Positions 18,535 through 26,188 of a DNA stretch of 37,917 nt are shown in pieces. The notes under the pieces were generated by a model. It was not told the origin of the DNA and ran no database searches. It saw nothing but the letters and a program-made list of their open reading frames with translations. Source of the stretch: Thiocystis violascens (GTDB lineage Bacteria > Pseudomonadota > Gammaproteobacteria > Chromatiales > Chromatiaceae); NCBI GenBank assembly GCA_020721065.1, contig DYNM01000008.1:67528-105444 (forward strand). The letters are read 5' to 3'. Every line of letters starts with the position of its first letter. Position 1 is the first letter of the stretch. The position numbers and the translations under genes were made by a program.

Positions 18535-18557
18535 ATTCAGTAATGCCTTTACTGAAT
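18535..18557 (+). other. Leader hairpin abutting tRNA-Phe
   Basis: Perfect 9-bp inverted repeat ATTCAGTAA / TTACTGAAT with a 5-base loop, ending two bases before the mature tRNA 5' end. In the transcript it would form the 5' leader and could affect RNase P processing; that role is inference. Confidence 0.6.
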
Positions 18558-18559
18558 AC

Positions 18560-18635
<76 letters not shown>

Positions 18636-18641
18636 AACAAT

Positions 18642-18677
18642 ATCCTCGCTTTTCGTCATGAAAAGCGAGGATTTTTT
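18642..18677 (+). terminator. Rho-independent terminator of tRNA-Phe
   Basis: A perfect 13-bp stem (18642-18654 with 18660-18672, 5-base loop) is followed by a run of T, starting six bases after the tRNA CCA. Confidence 0.93.
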
Positions 18678-18725
18678 ATGCCTGTATTTTTTAAGCATGG
18701 TTGATTCATGAGGAAATGAGAGCCA

Positions 18726-19877
18726 ATGACGCACATACTCAATAGCCAGCCACCACTAATAGCACATATTATTCATCGTTTAGCAATTGGTGGTTTAGAA
18801 AATGGTTTAGTTAATTTGATTAACCAAATGCCTGCTACACGCTATCGTCATGCGATCATTTGTATGACGGAATACACTGATTTTAGTCAACGAATACAAC
18901 GTTCAGACGTGACGCTTCACGCGCTACAGAAACGCGAAGGTAATGATATTGCTATTCATGGACGCTTATGGCGATTGTTGCGACAATTACAACCAGCGAT
19001 TGTCCACACACGCAATTTAGCCACTTTAGAAATGCAAATGACAGCCGCTGTAGCAGGAGTGCGACACCGCATTCATGGTGAACATGGTTGGGATATTGGC
19101 GACCTCGATGGTTCAGGGTTAAAACCACAACGCTTACGACGATTATTTCGTCCGTTTATTAAACAATATGTGGTGCTTTCTCAACACCAAAGTCATTATT
19201 TAGCGGAACAAATTGGAGTACCTAAAGCGCGGATTAACCAGATTTGCAACGGTGTTAATACCCGGCGCTTTTACCCCGCATTAAATAACAATCAGCGTGT
19301 ATTACCAGAAGGATTTGCACCACCGGGAACGCTCGTGTTTGGTAGTGTGATGCGAATGCAGCCGGTCAAGGCACCAATGATATTAGTTGAAGCATTTTTA
19401 CAGTTATTAGCGCAAGAACCACGCGCAAGAGACCGTATTCGTTTAGTGATGATTGGAGATGGTTTATTATTACCAGAATTGCGCGAGCGCCTAATAGCAG
19501 CGAATGCGATGGATATTGCGTGGCTGCCGGGCGCTCGTAATGATGTTCCAGAACTATTACGCAGTTTTGATCTTTTTGTATTGCCATCTCTTGCCGAAGG
19601 AATTTGCAACACTATTTTAGAAGCAATGGCAACTGGATTGCCAGTTATTGCGACGCGAGTTGGTGGTAATCCAGAATTAGTTATCGACCAACAAACCGGA
19701 CGTTTAATCACAGCAGCACAGGTTGGTGAATTAACAGTGGCACTCGCAACCTACTTGAATAATCCTTTACAAATACAGCAACAGGGCACAGCAGCGCGTA
19801 TTCGTATCGAGCAAACATTCAGCCTTGATGCAATGGTAAACCATTATCTCGCGCTTTATGACCAACTATTGAGCTGA
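18726..19877 (+). CDS. XrtA/PEP-CTERM-system glycosyltransferase (GT4, TIGR03088-like)
   Basis: 383 residues, GT-B fold. The N-terminus (IAHIIHRLAIGGLENGLVN, then YRHAIICMTEYTDF) and HTRNLATLEMQ with HGEHGWDIGDLDG match the sugar transferase subfamily associated with the XrtA (EpsH1) exosortase system. The C-terminal donor-binding half has LPSLAEGICNTILEAMATG and a conserved VGGNPELV. It probably adds a sugar to the lipid-linked exopolysaccharide that accompanies PEP-CTERM protein export. It stands alone on the plus strand behind the tRNA-Phe terminator and converges with the XrtA accessory operon. The family assignment is from recognised sequence; the acceptor is unknown. Confidence 0.88.
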   Translation: MTHILNSQPPLIAHIIHRLAIGGLENGLVNLINQMPATRYRHAIICMTEYTDFSQRIQRSDVTLHALQKREGNDIAIHGRLWRLLRQLQPAIVHTRNLATLEMQMTAAVAGVRHRIHGEHGWDIGDLDGSGLKPQRLRRLFRPFIKQYVVLSQHQSHYLAEQIGVPKARINQICNGVNTRRFYPALNNNQRVLPEGFAPPGTLVFGSVMRMQPVKAPMILVEAFLQLLAQEPRARDRIRLVMIGDGLLLPELRERLIAANAMDIAWLPGARNDVPELLRSFDLFVLPSLAEGICNTILEAMATGLPVIATRVGGNPELVIDQQTGRLITAAQVGELTVALATYLNNPLQIQQQGTAARIRIEQTFSLDAMVNHYLALYDQLLS

Positions 19878-19883
19878 GTATTA

Positions 19884-20501
19884 TTAAGGAGATTTTACTT
19901 TCTCAGGAGAAACCTCTTTTGACTGAATATCTCTAAGCCGTCGTGTCAGCATTTCTGACGTTTTACTCCGACTAATACCCTGCTGAAGGATTTTAATTGC
20001 CTTTTCTTTGTTGCCTTTTTCGAGGTAGTAATCGCTAAGACGCGCATAAGCAGGACTATAATTCGGGCGTAAAGCAATGGCTTTTTCAAGCCAAGGAACC
20101 GCATCATTTGCCTGATCCATCTTGAAAAGAATTCGCGCTTTCGCAACATAAATTTCAGGAAGCAATATAAATTTAGGATCGCTATTGTTACGCAACACAT
20201 AATCAATGTTACTGATTGCAGTCCCAAGCCAAAAACGACCATCTGGAGGATGACGTTGTGAAATATCGTTTTCAGTATTTAATGCCCAACAATAGTGATG
20301 AAGGTGATGATATGCCTTGCCGTAACGTTGTATGTACACACTCATTGGTGTTGGGTCTTGACTGATTTCTCGAATTTGTTGAGTACCGCGACAATAACCT
20401 GGTAATCCAAGTAATTGAGATGCACTTGTGACATTACCATCACCACTTGCATGGCTAACACCTAAATTTAGCCATAACAACATTGCAACAATCAACCTCA
20501 T
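19884..20501 (-). CDS. Exported TPR protein, last gene of the XrtA accessory operon
   Basis: 205 residues. A signal peptide (about 1-19, SHA) is followed by a distinctive domain (LLGLPGYCRGTQQIRE, then YIQRYGKAYHHLHHYCWALN) with paired His and Cys, and two to three TPR units (about 115-185). It is coupled to the preceding hydrolase by an ATGA overlap. A periplasmic location and protein-binding role are likely. The HHLHHYCWA segment could bind metal or heme-like ligands, but this is speculation from residue content. I recall similar proteins only vaguely from exosortase loci and assign no function. Confidence 0.75.
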   Translation of the reverse strand: MRLIVAMLLWLNLGVSHASGDGNVTSASQLLGLPGYCRGTQQIREISQDPTPMSVYIQRYGKAYHHLHHYCWALNTENDISQRHPPDGRFWLGTAISNIDYVLRNNSDPKFILLPEIYVAKARILFKMDQANDAVPWLEKAIALRPNYSPAYARLSDYYLEKGNKEKAIKILQQGISRSKTSEMLTRRLRDIQSKEVSPEKVKSP

Positions 20502-21376
20502 GCTTGATCTCCTTTTATAATAAAATCAACTGTCATTTTTGATACCGCATTTCTCCAAACTTCACTCGAAAAAGTGTGATTCGCTTGCGGAATAAACTGT
20601 TGTGAAACATGTTGATTCTGAAGCGCATTGCGCCAGTGGCGGTCATGTTCAGTGAGTGAAATAAGTTCTTGTGCGCTTAAATCATTGCCGCTCAAAATAA
20701 ATAGTACTTTTCCCTTAAAACAGTGCAACCCATCACGCATTTTAACCACAAAACTATGTGACTGTTTGGCAGTTTGTGGTGCAGATTTTATCCTGTCATC
20801 AGTAGATTGCAGCACGGTCGAACGTAACGAATACAACACATCTCGCCATGACGTTAAAAAAGCAAAACGTCCAGAAACTAATTTCCACCAAAACGCCGGT
20901 TGTGTTAAGCGCTGTAGATAATAATGCGTCAAGCGAACACGAGCCGCAGTTGCTTCTGTATGTACCCAAGGATTTAATAATATCAAACCACTCACTCGCG
21001 CATCTTGCGGCGCATACATTAACGCAGCGGCGGCAGCATCACATAAACCCCAAATAATCACTGAATGCAAACTCGGCACCTGCTGCAATAGCGTATCAAT
21101 TGCCGCTTTAATATCCACATCAATTGCCGCAAAGGTGCGTAGCTCTCCTTCACTATCACCCATACCGCGATAATCAAAGCGTAAACTACTGATTCCCTTT
21201 TGTGCAAGATCACGCGCTAATAAAGTGAATTGACGATGACTGCCAGCGCGGTATTGGGGACCACCAACAATAATCACAACTCCAGTATGCACAGCGTGCT
21301 GACTTGGCTGCGCAATAATACCAATCAGTCGCTCATCTGCACATTGAAAAACCAGCGGTTGTTCTGTGAAGTTCAT
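20498..21376 (-). CDS. Exosortase A system-associated hydrolase 1 (TIGR03100-like)
   Basis: 292-residue alpha/beta hydrolase. It shows VVIIVGGPQYRAGSHRQF (oxyanion region), SSLRFDYRGMGDSEG and a nucleophile elbow WGLCDAAAAALMYA in which Cys112 occupies the usual Ser position. A late His sits in QANHTF, and an Asp lies in ILSGNDLSAQE, so a Cys-His-Asp triad is conceivable. This matches the hydrolase 1 family of XrtA loci. Its substrate is not known; the adjacent acyl carrier protein suggests an acyl or thioester substrate. It overlaps both neighbours by 4 bp (ATGA). Confidence 0.9.
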   Translation of the reverse strand: MNFTEQPLVFQCADERLIGIIAQPSQHAVHTGVVIIVGGPQYRAGSHRQFTLLARDLAQKGISSLRFDYRGMGDSEGELRTFAAIDVDIKAAIDTLLQQVPSLHSVIIWGLCDAAAAALMYAPQDARVSGLILLNPWVHTEATAARVRLTHYYLQRLTQPAFWWKLVSGRFAFLTSWRDVLYSLRSTVLQSTDDRIKSAPQTAKQSHSFVVKMRDGLHCFKGKVLFILSGNDLSAQELISLTEHDRHWRNALQNQHVSQQFIPQANHTFSSEVWRNAVSKMTVDFIIKGDQA

Positions 21377-22209
21377 CGTTGTATGTGCTCAATCAATTCC
21401 AAAGTTACCTCGAATAGCGCCGGACAATCAGTGATTTCTTGTGTCACCCAAAAAGGATCACCTATTACCTGTTGATTGTGTATTACAACGCCTCGCGGCT
21501 GCCAAGTCTGTATGAGCTTTTGCAGTGCTGGCGGTGGCGCGTGTGGTAATTCAGAAACAACATCTATCCATCCCACCGGGCACGGCGGTATCATACGTTC
21601 TAAATGCAATTCACCAATTGCGATAGCCAATTCTGCGGTTAAACAATAACCGCCAATTTCAATTGATAACCCCTGCTGAAACTGCTCGCGCAATTGACGT
21701 GTGCCAGTACGCGCTTGACCTTCATTCAATAGATCGCTGGCAAGTTTAAGCCGTAGAAACTGATTGAGGAATAGGTCGCCATTGATAATAGGTTGCCATA
21801 ATAAAAGTCCATTGATTATTGGCGTATGTTGCGCAACATTAACCGCTAATGTCGCTCCTAAACGCAAGCCCCATATAAATAACGGTAATTCTTGATTTTG
21901 TTCTTTTAACCATTGTATTGCGCAAGCTGCATCCGCTAACCAGTGTTCCCAACGCGCTGCACTAAAATCACCCCAACTATCACCACAACCGGTTAAATCT
22001 AATTGTAAAACAGCATAACCGGCAGCAGCAAAACGGCGGGCTTGTAATGCTGCCATACGCCGTGATTTGTGCATTTCTTCAGCAAATGGCGGTAGATATA
22101 ATATCTGTCCGCGCCGCGCTCCGTGAGTTGGCGTGGTGTACAACGCAAATAGTTTTCCTGCGGGAGATGATAAAAAAAAAGGAGTGAGAGTAACTGCTGC
22201 TGTGGTCAT
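21373..22209 (-). CDS. Exosortase A system-associated hydrolase 2 (TIGR03101-like)
   Basis: 278-residue alpha/beta-hydrolase fold. The motif YLPPFAEEMHKSRRMAALQAR and LQLDLTGCGDSWGDF are typical of this XrtA-linked family. The nucleophile elbow reads WGLRLGA, with Arg116 where Ser/Cys/Asp would be needed, so the classical hydrolase mechanism is unlikely and a binding or non-canonical role is possible. It overlaps the ACP gene and hydrolase 1 by 4 bp each, so the three form one translationally coupled unit. Confidence 0.9.
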   Translation of the reverse strand: MTTAAVTLTPFFLSSPAGKLFALYTTPTHGARRGQILYLPPFAEEMHKSRRMAALQARRFAAAGYAVLQLDLTGCGDSWGDFSAARWEHWLADAACAIQWLKEQNQELPLFIWGLRLGATLAVNVAQHTPIINGLLLWQPIINGDLFLNQFLRLKLASDLLNEGQARTGTRQLREQFQQGLSIEIGGYCLTAELAIAIGELHLERMIPPCPVGWIDVVSELPHAPPPALQKLIQTWQPRGVVIHNQQVIGDPFWVTQEITDCPALFEVTLELIEHIQR

Positions 22210-22463
22210 GCTGATTCATCAAGTTTGTGGGCTACAAACGCTGTTAAACTGCCTAGCGTTGCAAAGTGATCGGCTTCTATTTCATCATCTTCTATACTAA
22301 ACCCAAAGTGTTCTTCTAGTGCGGCAATGATATTGACCACTGCCATAGAATCAAATTCTGGAATGGCGCCGAGCAGTTGTGATGCAGCATTCAAATTGGT
22401 GCCGCGCTCGCCTAATTGTAGGCTGTGAATGACAAGCGTTTTAACTTGATTGAAGGTGTTCAT
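22206..22463 (-). CDS. Acyl carrier protein of the XrtA accessory locus
   Basis: 85 residues with an ACP fold. The phosphopantetheine attachment Ser39 sits in EFDSMAVVNII, followed by the recognition helix ALEEHFGFSIEDDEIE. It carries an acyl chain or amino acid as a thioester on 4'-phosphopantetheine. It is the first gene of the coupled ACP, hydrolase 2, hydrolase 1, TPR set and starts 33 bp after the envZ-like gene ends, so it may be read through from ompR-envZ. XrtA loci often carry an ACP with an acyl-CoA ligase; no ligase is in this window. Confidence 0.9.
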   Translation of the reverse strand: MNTFNQVKTLVIHSLQLGERGTNLNAASQLLGAIPEFDSMAVVNIIAALEEHFGFSIEDDEIEADHFATLGSLTAFVAHKLDESA

Positions 22464-22496
22464 GGGTAAAAACCTGTGTTGTTTTGTGCAAATGAA

Positions 22497-23819
22497 TTAA
22501 TTGTGAATGCCGTCGTTAAGTGGCAACCGTACCGTTGCAATCGTGCCGCCGCCGCGCCGCAATCCTAAACGCAAGTTCATTTGATTTGCCAGCGCCAGTT
22601 GATGCGCAACGGCTAATCCTAACCCACTGCCGCCCGTTTGACGATTGCGTGATGTTTCTAGCCGATAATAAGGTTGCAATACGGCTTCGCGCTGAGATTC
22701 GGGAATCCCTGCGCCGCGATCTAGTATAAAAATGAGTGGCTGTTGTGCTTTGCAATCTAAATACATTTCAACTGAAGTGGTGCTATAACGCAGGGCATTT
22801 TCTAATAAATTACCTAAAATGCGGCGCAGTGCTAGGGCGTTGAGTCGATATAAACACAGTGGTCCGCGTTGCCATATAATGCGGTCACGTCCAGCAACTA
22901 AATCATCAATCAAGTTATTGAGATCAATTAGTTCGGTTTCACCTGCGCCGAGATGTTTTCCAAATTCTACCGCTTGGGTGATTAATCCATTCATTTCTTC
23001 AATATCGCGTTCCATACGGGAAATTAACGTTGGAGCAATTGATGTAGGTAGCATTTCAATAGCGAGGCGCAAGCGTGTTAATGGTGTGCGCAAGTCGTGA
23101 GAAATTCCAGTTAATAATAACGTGCGATTTGCCAATAGTTCTCGAATTTGGCGGCTGGCGTGATTGAATTGTCGCGCAAGATTGGCTAATTCTGTGGGGC
23201 CGGTTTCTGGCAATTCATGGGGTGAAAACCCGTATGCCACCTGTTCGGCGGCGCTGGATAATTGTTGCAAGGGGCGGGTGATGCGTCCAGCGAGAATGAC
23301 GGTGGTGATAAAAATGAGTAGGGCGGCGACGCCGATGATGATGGATAACCCTTCGAGGGGGCGGGTGCCGAGGCGGGTGCGCGGAAAGCCAGCCCATAGT
23401 TGGTGCTCGGCGCTGGGTAAGGCGACCCAAAACCAGCGTTCGCCGCCACTCAGGTTGCTGATGATGTCAACGGGAGCGCCGAGGCGCGTGGTCAGCGCCT
23501 GTTTGAAGTGGCGCAAATACGGGAAAAAAAATTGGGTGTCGTCGCCGCTGGGGGGTGTTTCGAGCAGGCGAATTTGATATTCACGATCAAGACGTTCGCA
23601 ATAGTCGCGGCGTTGCGCGGGTGGAATTTGCGGCAGAGTTCGTGCTGCCAACACCATGATGCTGGCTAAATCTGCTGCTGAACGTTGCGCGACCGGGTGG
23701 AGTGCGTAGACCGTAATGGCACCGAATGTCACGACTGCAAAGAGTCCAAACGTGCAGATCAAGGTGAGCAGCGCCCGCCCAAATAATGTGCGCGGAAGCA
23801 GGTGTTGCCACTGGCTCAT
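22497..23819 (-). CDS. EnvZ-like sensor histidine kinase
   Basis: 440 residues from the ATG at 23819, which overlaps the ompR-like stop by 4 bp. It has a TM helix (about 16-38), a periplasmic domain (to about 155), a second TM (about 160-180), HAMP (GRITRPLQQLSSAAEQV), an H box GISHDLRTPLTRLRL and a HATPase with ILGNLLENALRYS, DRGAGIP and GSGLGLAVA. This is the EnvZ-type layout: it autophosphorylates on His and transfers to the cognate OmpR-like regulator. The upstream in-frame ATG at 23858 would overlap the regulator by 43 bp and is less likely. Confidence 0.93.
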   Translation of the reverse strand: MSQWQHLLPRTLFGRALLTLICTFGLFAVVTFGAITVYALHPVAQRSAADLASIMVLAARTLPQIPPAQRRDYCERLDREYQIRLLETPPSGDDTQFFFPYLRHFKQALTTRLGAPVDIISNLSGGERWFWVALPSAEHQLWAGFPRTRLGTRPLEGLSIIIGVAALLIFITTVILAGRITRPLQQLSSAAEQVAYGFSPHELPETGPTELANLARQFNHASRQIRELLANRTLLLTGISHDLRTPLTRLRLAIEMLPTSIAPTLISRMERDIEEMNGLITQAVEFGKHLGAGETELIDLNNLIDDLVAGRDRIIWQRGPLCLYRLNALALRRILGNLLENALRYSTTSVEMYLDCKAQQPLIFILDRGAGIPESQREAVLQPYYRLETSRNRQTGGSGLGLAVAHQLALANQMNLRLGLRRGGGTIATVRLPLNDGIHN

Positions 23820-24532
23820 GTGTCGCCTTGCGGTGTGAACAAATACCCTTTGCCCCAAATCGTGCGGATATAACGCGGATGTTTGCTATCGGGTTCGATC
23901 TTGGCGCGAAGCCGTGCAATTTGCACGTCAATGCTGCGATCAAAGGGCGAGCGTTCGTAGCCTTTGAGCAGGTCAAGCAGGCGATCTCGACTCAGCACCC
24001 GCTCGGCGTGTTCACTCAACACTTGCAGCAAATCAAACTCGCCACACGTCAAGTTGATTAACTCCGCACCGAGCCGCAGCTCCCGCAGCACCGGATCAAG
24101 GCGATAGCCACCAAACCGCATCACTTCAGCGCGTTCCGGTTCCACCTCACGCGGGCTGGCGCTGTGGCGACGCAGTACGGCACGAATTCGCGCCAGCAGT
24201 TCGCGGGGATTAAACGGTTTTGCCAAATAATCATCCGCGCCCACTTCCAACCCCACAATCCGATCCAGTGCCTCGCCGCGTGCGGACAACATGATGATGG
24301 GCAAATCGGTGTGGGTGCGCATTTGCCGCGCCAGCGCCAGCCCATCCTCACCGGGCAACATCAAATCCAAAATCATCAAATCAGTGGAATGCGCTGCCAG
24401 CCACGCCGTCATGGCGTGTCCATCCGCCACTGCTGCCACCGCAAAACCTTCGCGGGTTAAATAATCACTCAATAACCCCTGTAATCCAGTGTCATCGTCA
24501 ACAATAAGAATGTGTGTGGTGTGACTAGACAT
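23816..24532 (-). CDS. OmpR-family response regulator
   Basis: 238 residues from the ATG at 24532; the frame stays open to 24772 without homology. The receiver has DDD near the start, the phospho-acceptor Asp in MILDLMLPGEDG, LSARGE and LAKPFNPRELLARI. The C-terminal winged helix has LTCGEFDLLQVLSEHAERVLSRDRL and RSIDVQIARLRAKIE, then YIRTIWGKGYLF. It is most similar to OmpR itself among E. coli regulators (KGYERSPFDRSIDVQI). It is coupled to the kinase gene by an ATGA overlap and is probably autoregulated from the 157-bp divergent region, which is inference. Confidence 0.94.
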   Translation of the reverse strand: MSSHTTHILIVDDDTGLQGLLSDYLTREGFAVAAVADGHAMTAWLAAHSTDLMILDLMLPGEDGLALARQMRTHTDLPIIMLSARGEALDRIVGLEVGADDYLAKPFNPRELLARIRAVLRRHSASPREVEPERAEVMRFGGYRLDPVLRELRLGAELINLTCGEFDLLQVLSEHAERVLSRDRLLDLLKGYERSPFDRSIDVQIARLRAKIEPDSKHPRYIRTIWGKGYLFTPQGDT

Positions 24533-24585
24533 GTGAATGACTATGCAATGAGAAGCGGCGCGAAAGAATGAAACATCTTGATACA

Positions 24586-24615
24586 ATATTAGCAGATAGC
24601 GAAATACTCTGGTAA
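24586..24615 (-). promoter_or_regulatory. Candidate promoter of ompR-envZ
   Basis: On the minus strand TTACCA (24610-24615), an 18-bp spacer and TAATAT (24586-24591) lie about 55 bp before the ompR start. This is a moderate pattern match. Confidence 0.35.
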
Positions 24616-24689
24616 CGCCCCGCCTTATACACTGAAACCCATGTTGCTTGGTGGCACCTTGCAAACCGCTTTTATTAAGAGAAAGAGAT

Positions 24690-24800
24690 ATGAGCTTTGA
24701 CGCCCTGACCATCACCGGCATTGCTGTTGCCATCGCGTGCGCCGGCTTTTTTATCGCGCTAGTCAACCGCAACGGTCGCGCTCGGTCGCCCCGACGCTAA
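24690..24800 (+). CDS. Probable 36-residue single-TM small protein
   Basis: An ATG at 24690, preceded by a purine-rich AAGAGAAAGAG site, opens a 36-codon frame ending TAA. The product has a short polar start (MSFDALT), one hydrophobic helix (about residues 8-25, ITGIAVAIACAGFFIALV) and a basic tail (RNGRARSPRR), i.e. a small inner-membrane protein with cytoplasmic C-terminus. A 7-bp hairpin (24809-24815 with 24821-24827) and a T-run follow. It is divergent from ompR. There is no PEP motif, so it is not a PEP-CTERM substrate. No homologue is recognised; support is RBS plus TM topology only. Confidence 0.5.
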   Translation: MSFDALTITGIAVAIACAGFFIALVNRNGRARSPRR

Positions 24801-24922
24801 TCAATTCTCAGCAGCCCGGTGCTGCTGACCATCCACTTTTTTTCGGCAGCAAGCCAGTTCGGTCGCTGCGGCAATGACACACCTGCCGCCGCGATCTTTT
24901 TTATGCGCCGCAATTCCTCGGT

Positions 24923-24951
24923 TTGACACGCCGCGCTGCGATTTCTAGGAT
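24923..24951 (+). promoter_or_regulatory. Sigma-70 promoter of the TPR gene at 24988
   Basis: TTGACA (24923-24928), a 17-bp spacer and TAGGAT (24946-24951, two mismatches to TATAAT) lie about 36 bp before the start codon. Confidence 0.55.
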
Positions 24952-24987
24952 CGCCGACACTGTTTTCTATTCACTAGAGCATTGTCG

Positions 24988-25506
24988 ATGCCAAAACTGT
25001 CACCACTCCACTGGGCGCTATTCATTGCCGGGCTGTTTGTATATGGCTTTATCGTCTTCGCATTGACCCGCGACTATTACCTCTATCACGCCAACCTCCC
25101 CATAACCGCCGCCACTTCCGCGCCCGGTAGCACCGTGACCACCAGCCCCGCCGCACTTCAGCAACAAGCTGACCAATTGTTCAGCCAACAGCGGTATGCC
25201 AACGCCGTGCCGCTGTATCGGCAACTGCTCGCTCGCAATCCCGATGATGCTGGCGCATACAACGATTTAGGGCTGGCACTGTTGTATTTAGACGACAAAC
25301 CCGGCGCACTCTCCAGCTTGCAAACCGCAGTCGCCAAACGCCCGCAGTTGCAGCGCCCGTGGCTGACGCTCGGTTTTATTCAGTTGCAACTAGGAAATAA
25401 GGCAGACGCCAAGATCGCGTTGGAACGAGCGCGAGAGCTGAATCCTGAGACCGATGTTGGCAAGGAAGCGACGCGCTTGTTGGAACTCAGCACCGCGCCA
25501 CAATGA
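24988..25506 (+). CDS. Membrane-anchored TPR protein
   Basis: 172 residues from the ATG at 24988; an in-frame TTG at 24982 is possible but has no better RBS. One N-terminal TM helix (about residues 8-26) precedes a Ser/Thr/Pro-rich linker and three TPR units (ALQQQADQLFSQQRYANAV; AYNDLGLALLYLDDKPGAL; PWLTLGFIQLQLGNKADAK). It probably faces the periplasm and acts as a scaffold or assembly factor; partner unknown. It converges with the methyltransferase gene, with a 9-bp gap between stops. Confidence 0.75.
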   Translation: MPKLSPLHWALFIAGLFVYGFIVFALTRDYYLYHANLPITAATSAPGSTVTTSPAALQQQADQLFSQQRYANAVPLYRQLLARNPDDAGAYNDLGLALLYLDDKPGALSSLQTAVAKRPQLQRPWLTLGFIQLQLGNKADAKIALERARELNPETDVGKEATRLLELSTAPQ

Positions 25507-25515
25507 ACTGGTGGT

Positions 25516-26103
25516 TTAGCGCAGCGCCAGCGCCACCGTGTAATGTGTGCCCTGCTTGAGCTTGTCGTAATTCCCAAACACTTCAGTCAGGTTGCGCTTC
25601 ATGTACTGGCGCAACCCATTGATTGTCACCAGATACAGCCGCCCGCCGGGGCGCAGACGGGCATGAGCATCGTGCAGCAACAGCGCCAGCAACTCTTTAC
25701 CCACCTTCGCCGGCACATTGCTGGCAATCACATCAAACTGCCGCCCGGGTTCGACCTGATCGAAACCGTTGCTCAACTGCGCCGTCGCGTTATGAATACC
25801 GTTGCGCAGCAGATTGCGATTGGCGTATTCGACAGCGATAAAATCTTTATCAATCAATAACGTGCGCCCAAGCGGCGCCAAAGTCGCCAGCGCCAACCCG
25901 ATCACGCCATAACCGCAGCCGAGATCAAGACAATCCGCAGTCGGTTCTGGCTGCACATATTCCAGCAACAGCCGCGTCCCATCATCGATCTCACGCGGCG
26001 AAAACAAGCCCCAAGTGCTCATCACCGTCAGCGAGCGCCCGCCGAGTTCAGCATTAAATTCAATATCGCGCCGTAATTCAGCGAGTTGGGCAGCGGTGAG
26101 CAT
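25516..26103 (-). CDS. Class I SAM methyltransferase (MTS/RsmC-RlmG-like domain)
   Basis: 195 residues from the ATG at 26103, preceded by GGAAG; the frame extends upstream to 26328 but that part runs over the aceF terminator. Motif I is DCLDLGCGYGVIGLALA, followed by LLIDKDFIAVEYA. The motif IV position reads ASNVPAKVGKELL in place of the usual NPPF/Y of RNA N2-guanine methyltransferases. The C-terminus has LYLVTINGLRQYMKRNL and FGNYDKLKQG. It is the size of a single methyltransferase domain. The substrate is probably RNA by family, but the changed motif IV makes that uncertain. Confidence 0.82.
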   Translation of the reverse strand: MLTAAQLAELRRDIEFNAELGGRSLTVMSTWGLFSPREIDDGTRLLLEYVQPEPTADCLDLGCGYGVIGLALATLAPLGRTLLIDKDFIAVEYANRNLLRNGIHNATAQLSNGFDQVEPGRQFDVIASNVPAKVGKELLALLLHDAHARLRPGGRLYLVTINGLRQYMKRNLTEVFGNYDKLKQGTHYTVALALR

Positions 26104-26123
26104 GAGATGTACTTCCAAAAACA

Positions 26124-26150
26124 GAAAAAAGCCCCCTTTGAAAAAGGGGG
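26124..26150 (-). terminator. Rho-independent terminator of aceF
   Basis: On the minus strand an 8-bp stem CCCCCTTT/AAAGGGGG (26132-26139 with 26143-26150, loop of 3) is followed by C and six T. It lies 38 bp past the aceF stop and before the methyltransferase start, so it separates the two units. Confidence 0.85.
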
Positions 26151-26188
26151 GTGAGTGGATTTGAGATCGGGCAGGTGGATGGAGTTGA

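Noticed and set aside
24533..24772. 80-residue N-terminal extension of the OmpR-like regulator
   Set aside because: The extension has no homology, contains the candidate promoter and overlaps the small gene; the receiver begins normally after the ATG at 24532.
24690..24800. Small protein as a PEP-CTERM substrate
   Set aside because: It has a TM helix and an Arg-rich tail but no PEP motif before the helix.
26131..26151. C/G-rich palindrome as an interspersed repeat
   Set aside because: Its position just after aceF and the T-run on the minus strand explain it as an ordinary terminator.
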